Origin: Phycisphaerales bacterium
Lineage (GTDB): Bacteria > Planctomycetota > Phycisphaerae > Phycisphaerales > UBA1924
Assembly (NCBI GenBank): GCA_022843045.1
Contig: JALHOJ010000036.1
Span: 1-40,833, forward strand
Length of the DNA: 40,833 bases
Direction of reading: 5' to 3'
Under the pieces are notes generated by a model, which saw only the letters and a program-made list of their open reading frames with translations, made no database searches and was not told where the DNA came from. Shown in pieces: positions 8,299 through 14,974 of this stretch; within the stretch, counting starts at the first letter, position 1; each line of letters opens with the position of its first letter. A program made the translations under genes and the position numbers.

Positions 8299-8330
8299 TT
8301 CACCACAAAGACACGAAGGACACGAAGGAG
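8299..8330. repeat. CACGAAGGACACGAAGG-type intergenic repeat
   Basis: Between the permease and the GldG-like gene lies a purine-rich stretch starting TTCACCACAAAGACACGAAG and repeating ACACGAAGGA. It resembles one arm of the inverted repeat at 9131-9264 in the same operon (CACAGAGACAC). I recall similar CACAGAGACACAGAG motifs between genes in unrelated bacteria; function unknown. Confidence 0.55.
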
Positions 8331-8361
8331 AGAGAAGAGAATGGAGAAGGGGGAATGGGGA

Positions 8362-9096
8362 TCAGGATTTTTTGGCTTCGATGACCCAGGAGGTCATGGC
8401 GAGGCAGGCGGCGATGAGGGAGAGGAAGTAGAAGAGGTCGCGGAGTTCGACGACGCCTCGGGAGATGTTTTCGAAGCGGGTGAGGAAACTCATGCCGCTG
8501 ATGGCTTCGACGATTGGTGGCGAGGCCCAGCCCTTGAGGAAGTTGACGACGGGGGGCAGGCCGGCCAGGAGGAGGACGAGGCAGACGACGATGGTGATGA
8601 TGAAGGCGACGACCTGGCTCTTGGTGCAGGCGGAGAGGACGCTGCCGATGGCGAGGAAGGAGCCGGCCATGAGGAAGCTGCCCAGGTAGCCGGTGAGGAT
8701 CGCGCCGTGGTCGGGCTCGCCCAGGAAGCCGACGGTCCACCAGATTGGAAAGGTGAGGGCGAGGGCGAGGCCGGCGAAGGCCCAGGCGGCGAGGAACTTG
8801 CCGAGGACGGCGCCGAAGGGGGCGATGGGGAGGGTGAGGAGCAACTCGATGGTGCCTTGGCGGCGCTCTTCGGCCCAGAGGCGCATGGCGAGGGCGGGGA
8901 TCAGGAAGAGGTAGAGCCAGGGGTGGAAGTCAAAGAAGGGGCGCAGGTCGGCCTGCTGGTAGCGCCCGTAGAAGCCGCCCAGCTCGAAGGTGAAGACGCC
9001 TGCGAGGATGAGGAAGATGACGATGAAGACGAGGGCGACGGGGGTCGCGAAATAGCCTGCGAATTCTCGGCGGAAAACTGAGATCCAACCTTGCAT
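8362..9096 (-). CDS. GldF-like ABC-2 type permease
   Basis: The product is 244 residues with about six predicted membrane helices (near residues 17-36, 60-78, 103-125, 140-165, 170-190, 220-240). A cytoplasmic loop reading MRLWAEERRQGTIELLLTLP, the signature loop of ABC-2 permeases of the GldF/NosY type, precedes helix 3. It would form the membrane channel for the ATPase encoded upstream (9283-10314) and work with the GldG-like protein downstream. The ATG at 9096 has CGAGGAA about 8 nt upstream. The 186-nt gap to the ATPase gene is unusual for such an operon and is filled by a long inverted repeat. Confidence 0.9.
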   Translation of the reverse strand: MQGWISVFRREFAGYFATPVALVFIVIFLILAGVFTFELGGFYGRYQQADLRPFFDFHPWLYLFLIPALAMRLWAEERRQGTIELLLTLPIAPFGAVLGKFLAAWAFAGLALALTFPIWWTVGFLGEPDHGAILTGYLGSFLMAGSFLAIGSVLSACTKSQVVAFIITIVVCLVLLLAGLPPVVNFLKGWASPPIVEAISGMSFLTRFENISRGVVELRDLFYFLSLIAACLAMTSWVIEAKKS

Positions 9097-9130
9097 GGTG
9101 AGGTTCCTCGAGCGGATGCTTGGGGTGATT

Positions 9131-9264
9131 CGATTTCAGCACAGAGACACGGAGTAGAGGAGGAAGAGGAGAAAAGATCTGGTTGTGGGTCATGAGCGGC
9201 TGGGCCAGCTCAGTTTTTCCTATCTCTTCTTTCTCCTGATCTCTGTGTCTCTGTGCTGAAATCG
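9131..9264. repeat. Long inverted repeat built on CACAGAGACAC
   Basis: The 24-nt arm at 9131-9154 and its reverse complement at 9241-9264 differ at one position. Inside them, GA-rich (9155-9178) and CT-rich (9219-9240) stretches extend the pairing imperfectly. The element fills the gap between the ATPase and permease genes, and its RNA would fold into a long hairpin. It could act as an mRNA processing or attenuation site that sets the ATPase:permease ratio, or be a mobile repeat of MITE type. Confidence 0.8.
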
Positions 9265-9282
9265 AGTCACCACTGACTTCGT

Positions 9283-10314
9283 TCATTCCTTCGTGGCAGT
9301 CAGATCGCGGAAGACGTCATCGAGCCGGCCTTGCTCGGTTCGCAGGCCGTCCACGCCCCAGCCGCGGGATTGGCAGAGGCCCAGGACTCGGGCGGCGAGG
9401 GTGGCGTCGCCTGCGTTTTCCTTGGGGGTGACGGTGTAGCTGCTGGCGACGCCGTCGCGGGCGGTTTGGTCGGTGGCGACTTCGACGGCGCGGACGCCTG
9501 GCATGGAGAGGAGTTCGTCGCGAACGCGGGAGCCGGCGGGGGCGCGGAGGGTGATGGTGACGGCGTGGTGGTGGCGGCTCTTGGCGAGCAGTTCGGCGGG
9601 GGTGCAGTCGGCGACGATCTTGCCTTTGGCGATGACGATCGCGCGGGTGCAGACGGCTTCGACTTCTTCGAGGATGTGGGTGCTGAGGACGATGGCGCGG
9701 CCTTGGTCGTTAGCGGCGCTTTCGCCTCCCCCACCCCCGCTGCTGCTGCCTCGGGCGAGAGTTTTGATGAGGTTGCGGACTTCGTGTTTCTGGTTGGGGT
9801 CCAGGCCGTCGGTGGGTTCGTCCATGATGAGGACGCGGGGCTCGTGCATGATGGCCTGGGCGAGGCCGACGCGGCGCTTGAAGCCTTTGCTGAGGGTTTC
9901 GATGGGTTGGTGGAGGACGCCCTCGAGCTGGGTGCGTTCGACGGCTTTCTTGATGGCGGCGTCGCGGGCGGGGCCGGAGATGCCGCGTGCGCTGGCGACG
10001 AACTTCAGGAAGCCGTCGGGGGTCATGTCGGGGTAGGCGGGGGCGCCTTCGGGGAGGTAGCCCATGGCGCGCTGGGCGTCGATGGTTTGGTCTTGGACGT
10101 CGAAGCCGGCGACTTTGGCGGTGCCGCTGGTGGGCGTGAGGAAGCCGGTGACCATCTTCATGGTGGTGCTTTTGCCTGCGCCGTTGGGGCCCAGGAAGCC
10201 GACGACCTCTCCGGGGTGGACGGAGAAGGAGACGTTGTCGACGGCGACGATGGGGCCGCGGCCGGAACTGCCTTCGAAGCGCTTGACGAGTTTGTCGATT
10301 GCGATCAATGCCAT
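9283..10314 (-). CDS. ABC transporter ATP-binding protein (GldA-like)
   Basis: The 343-residue ATPase has Walker A GPNGAGKS (residues 42-49), the signature LSKGF (141-145), Walker B VLIMDEP (161-167) and an H-loop histidine at 213 in LSTHILEE. The extra C-terminal domain of about 110 residues is typical of GldA/CcmA-type ATPases that power ABC-2 permeases. An unusual Ser/Gly-rich insert (about 190-204) lies between Walker B and the H-loop, probably a surface loop. The ATG at 10314 has GGAGG five nt upstream, so an in-frame extension to 10401 is rejected. It is the first gene of the four-gene export operon running to 5068. Confidence 0.93.
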   Translation of the reverse strand: MALIAIDKLVKRFEGSSGRGPIVAVDNVSFSVHPGEVVGFLGPNGAGKSTTMKMVTGFLTPTSGTAKVAGFDVQDQTIDAQRAMGYLPEGAPAYPDMTPDGFLKFVASARGISGPARDAAIKKAVERTQLEGVLHQPIETLSKGFKRRVGLAQAIMHEPRVLIMDEPTDGLDPNQKHEVRNLIKTLARGSSSGGGGGESAANDQGRAIVLSTHILEEVEAVCTRAIVIAKGKIVADCTPAELLAKSRHHHAVTITLRAPAGSRVRDELLSMPGVRAVEVATDQTARDGVASSYTVTPKENAGDATLAARVLGLCQSRGWGVDGLRTEQGRLDDVFRDLTATKE

Positions 10315-10372
10315 GCGACCTCCGGAACGAACGTACCACGGGCGATTCGGGGCGTGATGGCCTTGAGATGGC

Positions 10373-10401
10373 CCCGTACCCCAGTTCCATCGTGCCGCCA
10401 A
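10373..10401 (-). promoter_or_regulatory. Putative promoter of the Gld-like ABC operon
   Basis: On the minus strand TTGGCG (10396-10401) is separated by exactly 17 nt from TACGGG (10373-10378). The predicted leader is about 50 nt to the ATG at 10314. The -10 match is weak, but the -35 and spacing repeat what is seen before other genes here. Confidence 0.35.
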
Positions 10402-10551
10402 TTGTTTCAGGCGGAGATGGGACGGGCGAGTTTACGTGGGGTCAGTTGATGGGAGGGGTGTGACGGAGTTGGGTGGGCGGCGGAATCGCTGGTGCGGGGA
10501 TTCATGAGGGGAGAGGTCCTTGCGGGGCGAGATCAGGGAAGTCCCTGGTGC

Positions 10552-10601
10552 CCACGGGTTTCGCTTCACCCGTGGCTGCACGCCTGCGGCGCTTTGGGCC
10601 A
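10552..10601. repeat. CCACGGGT/ACCCGTGG hairpin repeat
   Basis: A perfect 8-bp stem (10552-10559 with 10568-10575) with an 8-nt loop is followed by CTGCACGCCTGCGG and a GGCGCTTTGGGCC half-hairpin. The same arrangement occurs at 31255-31308 and partly at 21873-21909. Read on the minus strand it carries the GCCAC foot of the GGA-loop family, so the two are probably related. Confidence 0.65.
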
Positions 10602-10800
10602 GTGCTGTGGAGGGGATTGGCTGAACGTTGCAACTGGCACAAACGGCGCAGGTGGGACGGGCGACCTGACTTTCCCGATCACCACGACCCCACGCAAGCC
10701 CGTGTGGTTTTGAGGGTGGACATTTGAAATGGGTTGCGTTTGAGGAGGTGGAAGGCATCTTCCGAAGACCTGCGAGGTTTGCAGGGATCAGGAGCGATTC

Positions 10801-11367
10801 GTGACCGCCTTCACCCCCACCTCCCCCACCACCCCCACCCCCACCACTCTCACTGGCACTTCAGTTTCGACGTTCGTCGCGGATCCGAACTCCATTGAGT
10901 TTCAGGGGCGGAAGGCGGCGGTGCCTGATCAGCCGATGATGACCGCGCCGCGGGGGTCGTTGCCTGGGGAGTCGATTCTGACCTTTGGGGTGCGGCAAGG
11001 GTGTGGGTTTGTGACGCTGTCGTGCCAGGGGCTGACGGATCGGCAGTTCCAGCAGATTCTCGCGCACTTGCTGGAACTCGCGCGAAGGGTCAATGGGAAC
11101 CTCGCGCTGGATGCGACGTTGGTGCGTCCGTTCAACTGTTATCTGATCAATGCGTTGATCGATTTCCACCACCGGTGTCGCGGGATGGGTGGGCAGTTGA
11201 TTCTGATGGGGCTGCCTGCGGAGGCGGAGGAGATCGTGGTGTCGACGGGACTGACGAAGCTGCTGAAGATGACCACGAGCCGGGATGAGGCGATTGCGAT
11301 GTTCCACAATCAGGCGCCGACGCAGGGGTTGTGGTCGCGGTTGTTCTCGGGCCGCAGGGCGGCGTGA
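10801..11367 (+). CDS. STAS-domain protein (anti-sigma antagonist-like), atypical phospho-site
   Basis: The 188-residue protein has a Thr/Pro-rich N-terminal tail (residues 1-20), then a region at about 55-180 that fits a STAS fold: a beta-rich start, DRQFQQILAHLLELA as first helix, NLALDATLV as the central strand, and QLILMGLPAEAEEIVVSTGL. STAS proteins usually regulate anti-sigma kinases through a Ser in an Asp-Ser-(Ser/Ala)-Gly loop; the matching place here reads FNCYL, so classical Ser phosphorylation looks impossible. The GTG start is supported by AGGAG 7 nt upstream. The downstream S74 gene follows 117 nt later on the same strand. The family assignment is by pattern and is moderate. Confidence 0.68.
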   Translation: MTAFTPTSPTTPTPTTLTGTSVSTFVADPNSIEFQGRKAAVPDQPMMTAPRGSLPGESILTFGVRQGCGFVTLSCQGLTDRQFQQILAHLLELARRVNGNLALDATLVRPFNCYLINALIDFHHRCRGMGGQLILMGLPAEAEEIVVSTGLTKLLKMTTSRDEAIAMFHNQAPTQGLWSRLFSGRRAA

Positions 11368-11484
11368 GGGCGGGCGGGGGGCACAGGAGAGGAACTGGAG
11401 AAATCGTGTCGCGAGGCGGAGGGGAGTCTCGCTGTGCTTCCAACGACGGGCCCGAACGGGAATGGGCGTCGGTTGGAGGTTGCC

Positions 11485-13479
11485 ATGCGATCGTTCCTGA
11501 TGTCGGTGCTGGGATTGGCGGTTGGGTGCTTTGTGTTGGTCGCTCCCGCGGCGGCGCAGGATTCGGAGCATGTGATTCGGGTGCCCGCGCCCGAGGGGAG
11601 CGATGAGCCGGAGTACATCTCGCGGCCGTCGTTTGGGTTTCCGGATCGCGGTTTTTGGTACGTATCGTGGGGCAACCACGCTGGGGACGTGGCGGGCGTG
11701 TCGAAGTTCCGCACGACCAACATTGAGCCGGTCACGCTTTCGTCGATTTCGTGCAAGTTCAATGACCTGCCGGTGGGGACGCCGGTTCGGATCGCGATCT
11801 GGCAGAGTCAGTGCACGTTCTGTCCGTTTACGGATGCGACGCTGGTGCACGAACAGAACGTCACGGTGCAGGCCAACGGCTTCTTTGCGTGGAACAACTT
11901 CGCGCTTTCGACGCCTGTGCAGGTGACGGATGTGTTTTGGATCGGAGTTGCCGCGCCGAGCCAATTGAACGGCTTTTCGTACTACCCGCTGATGGGGCGA
12001 CAGGCGCAGAACTACGAGGCGGGCACGTCGCTGTTTGTGCGCGGACCGTTTGGGATGAACTTGGCGAATCCCGGTGCGCTGAACGTGATCGAGGCGATTG
12101 ATTCGTTTGGTTCGCCGACGCACTACCTGCTTCGCGCGTTTACGTCGGACAATGCGTTTACGTATCAGGGGGAACTGAAGTCGGGTGGGCAGGTGTACAC
12201 GGGGCAGGCGGATGTGCGGTTCCAGATTTTCAGGACGCAGGCTGGGCCCGACGCGCTGGATCAGGCTCGCACGATTCAGGGCGTGAACGTTTCGAACGGG
12301 CGGTTTACGGTCACGATTCCGGCGGAGTCGCGGCAGTTTGCGGATTGGGTCGGGGACACGTTCCTGGAGATCGGGGTGCGGACGAGCCCGACGGGGGCGT
12401 TCACGACGCTGACGCCTCGCCAGCGGATGACGTCGGCGGTGACGGCGCTGGCGGCGACATACGCGGATATCGCGCGGGTGGCGGATTCGGCGGGCACGGC
12501 GGATCGGGCGGCATCTGCGAACGCGATCACGAACAACACGCTGCCTGCGCCGCTGACGATCAACAATGGGGATCCGGGGCTTGGCACGTCGGGAGGCGCG
12601 CTGTTTACGGTGCAGGGGACGACGGGTGGGTATGTGAATCTGCTGGGCAATGACTCGGGGGAGACGGGCATCTTGTTTGGGAAGCCCACGGGCGGATCGG
12701 CGAATGCGGGGATCATTCACAACAACCCGACGACGCCGGGCGGGTTGGTTTTCCGCACGGGCGGGAACGTTGATCGGATGCACATCACGCAGAACGGGTA
12801 TGTGGGCGTTGGTCGCAGCGGGCCGGTGACGGGGGCGAGTAAGTTTGATGTGGAGACGGGCGCAACTGCTGGTTTCTATGGCGGCATGTACTTGACGACG
12901 CAGGTGGGCGGTTGGCCGTTCTATGGGTACTCAAACAACGGCGGCAATGCGTGCTGGACGTACTTCAACGGGCAGACGGGGAACTGGATTGTCAACAATG
13001 CGGGGAATCACTTCTACGTGAGCAACGTTGGCTTGGTGGGCGTTGGCACGACGCCCTCGGCGAGCGGGTATCGGCTTGAACTGCCCAACACGGCGGGGCC
13101 GGCGGGGCAGGGGCGGGCGAATGCGTGGGTCACGTATTCGAGCCGGGAACTCAAGGAGAACATCGCGACGATCACGGATCCGGTGGGGACTTTGGGTCGG
13201 CTGCGCGGCGTGACGTTTGACTGGAAGGCCGGCGATGAGCAGGGCAAGCACGCGCATGACATCGGGTTCATCGCGGAGGAAGTCGCGGCGGTGCTGCCTG
13301 AGCTGGTGACGCGCACGGCGGATGGCAAGGCGACGGGCCTGGACTATGGGCGCGTGGTGCCGGTGGCGGTGGAGGCGATCAAGGCGCAGCAGAAGCGGAT
13401 TGAGGGGTTGGAAGCGCGGAACGCGGAGCTCGAGGCGCGGCTGCGGGCGATTGAGGCGGTGGTTGGGCAGCGGAAGTAG
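11485..13479 (+). CDS. Secreted protein with C-terminal Peptidase_S74 intramolecular chaperone domain
   Basis: The 664-residue protein has a signal peptide (residues 1-25, cut after APAAA-Q) and an N-terminal domain of unknown type (30-225). A module follows (about 228-330) with FTYQGELKSGG..VRFQIF and LTPRQRM, which also occurs in the protein at 25482-26951. A Gly/Asn/Thr-rich beta region comes next (340-540), then a Peptidase_S74 domain. Ser552 and Lys557 in SSRELKENI have the five-residue spacing of the Ser-Lys dyad that self-cleaves phage tailspike chaperones. A leucine/arginine heptad-like helix ends the protein, as expected for trimerisation. The start has GGAGGT 6 nt upstream. A surface fibre or adhesin is inferred. 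A strong terminator follows at 13511. Confidence 0.88.
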   Translation: MRSFLMSVLGLAVGCFVLVAPAAAQDSEHVIRVPAPEGSDEPEYISRPSFGFPDRGFWYVSWGNHAGDVAGVSKFRTTNIEPVTLSSISCKFNDLPVGTPVRIAIWQSQCTFCPFTDATLVHEQNVTVQANGFFAWNNFALSTPVQVTDVFWIGVAAPSQLNGFSYYPLMGRQAQNYEAGTSLFVRGPFGMNLANPGALNVIEAIDSFGSPTHYLLRAFTSDNAFTYQGELKSGGQVYTGQADVRFQIFRTQAGPDALDQARTIQGVNVSNGRFTVTIPAESRQFADWVGDTFLEIGVRTSPTGAFTTLTPRQRMTSAVTALAATYADIARVADSAGTADRAASANAITNNTLPAPLTINNGDPGLGTSGGALFTVQGTTGGYVNLLGNDSGETGILFGKPTGGSANAGIIHNNPTTPGGLVFRTGGNVDRMHITQNGYVGVGRSGPVTGASKFDVETGATAGFYGGMYLTTQVGGWPFYGYSNNGGNACWTYFNGQTGNWIVNNAGNHFYVSNVGLVGVGTTPSASGYRLELPNTAGPAGQGRANAWVTYSSRELKENIATITDPVGTLGRLRGVTFDWKAGDEQGKHAHDIGFIAEEVAAVLPELVTRTADGKATGLDYGRVVPVAVEAIKAQQKRIEGLEARNAELEARLRAIEAVVGQRK

Positions 13480-13510
13480 TTCAGGTGGTTGACTAGTTGT
13501 TCAATGAAAG

Positions 13511-13542
13511 AACGCAGGGCTTGGTGCCCTGCGTTTTGCTTT
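13511..13542 (+). terminator. Rho-independent terminator
   Basis: AACGCAGGGC (13511-13520) pairs perfectly with GCCCTGCGTT (13526-13535) across a 5-nt loop and is followed by a T-rich tail (TTTGCTTTT). It lies 32 nt after the stop of the S74-domain gene. Confidence 0.9.
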
Positions 13543-13726
13543 TCGATGAATGTGGACGGCGTGGATCGCGGTGGCGTTCTAGAGATGATGCATCAACGAG
13601 CAGGGAACGGCGCCAACTGCGATGACCTCAACCTCCGGAAAAGTGCATCTGTCTTCCACGTTAGAAGACGTTCATAAGTTTACCGGAACTTGATCATCTG
13701 GCGGCATTAATCATTCGCAATTGTGT

Positions 13727-14812
13727 TCAATTCTCTCGCTTGCGACGTGTGTTCCAAAGGAAAACACCAGAACACAATATTATGGATGAAGGTGGTGGAA
13801 TTGCTGACGCAATCCGGAACCCTACGCTCGTGATACCGTCATCGGGTAAAAGGGCGCCTTGCGACCAAACAAAATCTGTGGTTGTTGTGAAGTCACCCCA
13901 GCCGGTTCCGTCAATCAACCTCCATCGTGGCTGCCCATTTGCCAGCCCAACCGTCTCCGTCCACTCCCGCGTCCCCCCCGCCACATCCCACAACCCCCAC
14001 GGGCTTTGGACATCCGGATATGCCTTGAGGGGCACGGTGTATTCGATTTGTTGGTCGGTCTGGAACCCGGCGTTGGCTTGGTTCAGGGGGCTACCGCCCA
14101 TGGAAGCTGGGAGGCCGTAGGTGAGCGGGATATCGGAGGCGTTGGGTTGGAGCCACCAGCCGCCCGTGCTGCCGTCGTCGTTTTGTTTGTTTGGATCGAA
14201 GTGGGCGGCTTTGAGCCATTCGTCCCAGGTTGGAATCCAATATCGAGCGCCTGGGTTGTGGGCTTGCTGGTCGGTCCATGTAGGAAACGTGCTTTGGCTG
14301 AAGGTGCTGACGTCGTAGGCACCATTGAGGAACGCGCTGGCGGCGGTGCTCTTGTTGTTATGAAGCCAGTTGCACAGAATTGCACACGTGCGCCAGTCGA
14401 TGCCGCCGACGGGGTTCATCGCGGCGTTGGGGAGGTCGCTGCGAAGGCGGTAGCGGGTGCCGGGGCCGGAGTAGTTGGGGTCGACTTCGCCGCCCCAGCG
14501 GAAGGGGGCGACGAGGTTGACTGGGATGGGCACGGGATCGGGGCGGGCCTTGAGGGCGTTGTAGAACTCCAGGAAGAGATGGGAGGGGAGTTCGGTGCGG
14601 CCAATGTTGTATTCGTAGCTGACGCTGCCCCGGCCCGTGACGCGGCCGTTGGGGTCTTCGCGGTTGTAGCCGGGGTTGTTGACGGCGCCGATGCGGGCCA
14701 TTTCGATGCCGGTCAATGGGTCAACTTGGGCGAGGGCGAGGTGCGGGGTAGAAAGAAGGAGGGCGCACGCGAGGGAGGCGGCGGGCGGGATGGACGTGTT
14801 GACGCGGCGCAC
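13727..14812 (-). CDS. Secreted formylglycine-enzyme-like (SUMF1-fold) protein with PEP-CTERM-like tail
   Basis: The 361-residue protein has a signal peptide (residues 1-28), then a SUMF1/FGE-sulfatase-type domain (about 55-335): SYEYNIGRTELPSHLFLEFYN, GGIDWRTCAILCNWL, YWIPTWDEWLKAA and SVGFRIAS are the usual landmarks. The paired cysteines that activate true formylglycine-generating enzymes are absent near the C-terminal GFR motif, so a binding or structural role is more likely than catalysis. The last 25 residues (IPPPSSIILC..FLWNTRRKREN) form a PEP-CTERM-like sorting signal: Pro-rich motif, hydrophobic helix, basic end. Such tails are handled by exosortase; none is encoded here. The GTG at 14812 is the only start that keeps the signal peptide. 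Confidence 0.85.
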   Translation of the reverse strand: MRRVNTSIPPAASLACALLLSTPHLALAQVDPLTGIEMARIGAVNNPGYNREDPNGRVTGRGSVSYEYNIGRTELPSHLFLEFYNALKARPDPVPIPVNLVAPFRWGGEVDPNYSGPGTRYRLRSDLPNAAMNPVGGIDWRTCAILCNWLHNNKSTAASAFLNGAYDVSTFSQSTFPTWTDQQAHNPGARYWIPTWDEWLKAAHFDPNKQNDDGSTGGWWLQPNASDIPLTYGLPASMGGSPLNQANAGFQTDQQIEYTVPLKAYPDVQSPWGLWDVAGGTREWTETVGLANGQPRWRLIDGTGWGDFTTTTDFVWSQGALLPDDGITSVGFRIASAIPPPSSIILCSGVFLWNTRRKREN

Positions 14813-14885
14813 GCAGGGAATATGCGCGATGGGGGGTGGGTTGGCAAGGAAACTTGGTAGATGGGTTGAGGGTTGAGAAGGAGAG

Positions 14886-14939
14886 CCGGGCCGAGAAGGC
14901 CCGGCCCCCCGCGACTCACGGGCGGGACGCCCGTGCCAC
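14886..14939. repeat. GGA-loop/GCCAC hairpin repeat, double copy
   Basis: Hairpin one pairs 14886-14892 with 14898-14904. Hairpin two is ACGGGCG-GGA-CGCCCGT (14918-14934), followed by GCCAC (14935-14939). It lies 35 nt before the ATG of the OPT gene and has been read through in frame as a false N-terminal extension starting at 14873. Confidence 0.8.
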
Positions 14940-14974
14940 CAGCAGAGGTGCGAAATCGGCTACAGTCGTCCCCT

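Larger units (their letters stand above)
10315..10800. other. Intergenic region between divergent transcripts
   Basis: No gene is supported in these 486 nt. It contains a putative promoter for the ABC operon (10373-10401, minus), a CCACGGGT hairpin repeat (10552-10601), and AGGAG at about 10788 that serves the STAS gene. No clear promoter for the STAS gene was found. Confidence 0.5.

Noticed and set aside
13489..13677. Small frame of 62 codons after the S74 gene
   Set aside because: It runs through the rho-independent terminator hairpin and has no Shine-Dalgarno sequence or recognisable motif.
14873..14974. In-frame N-terminal extension of the OPT transporter
   Set aside because: It translates a hairpin repeat (14886-14939), has Arg/Pro-rich composition, and the membrane protein starts naturally at 14975.
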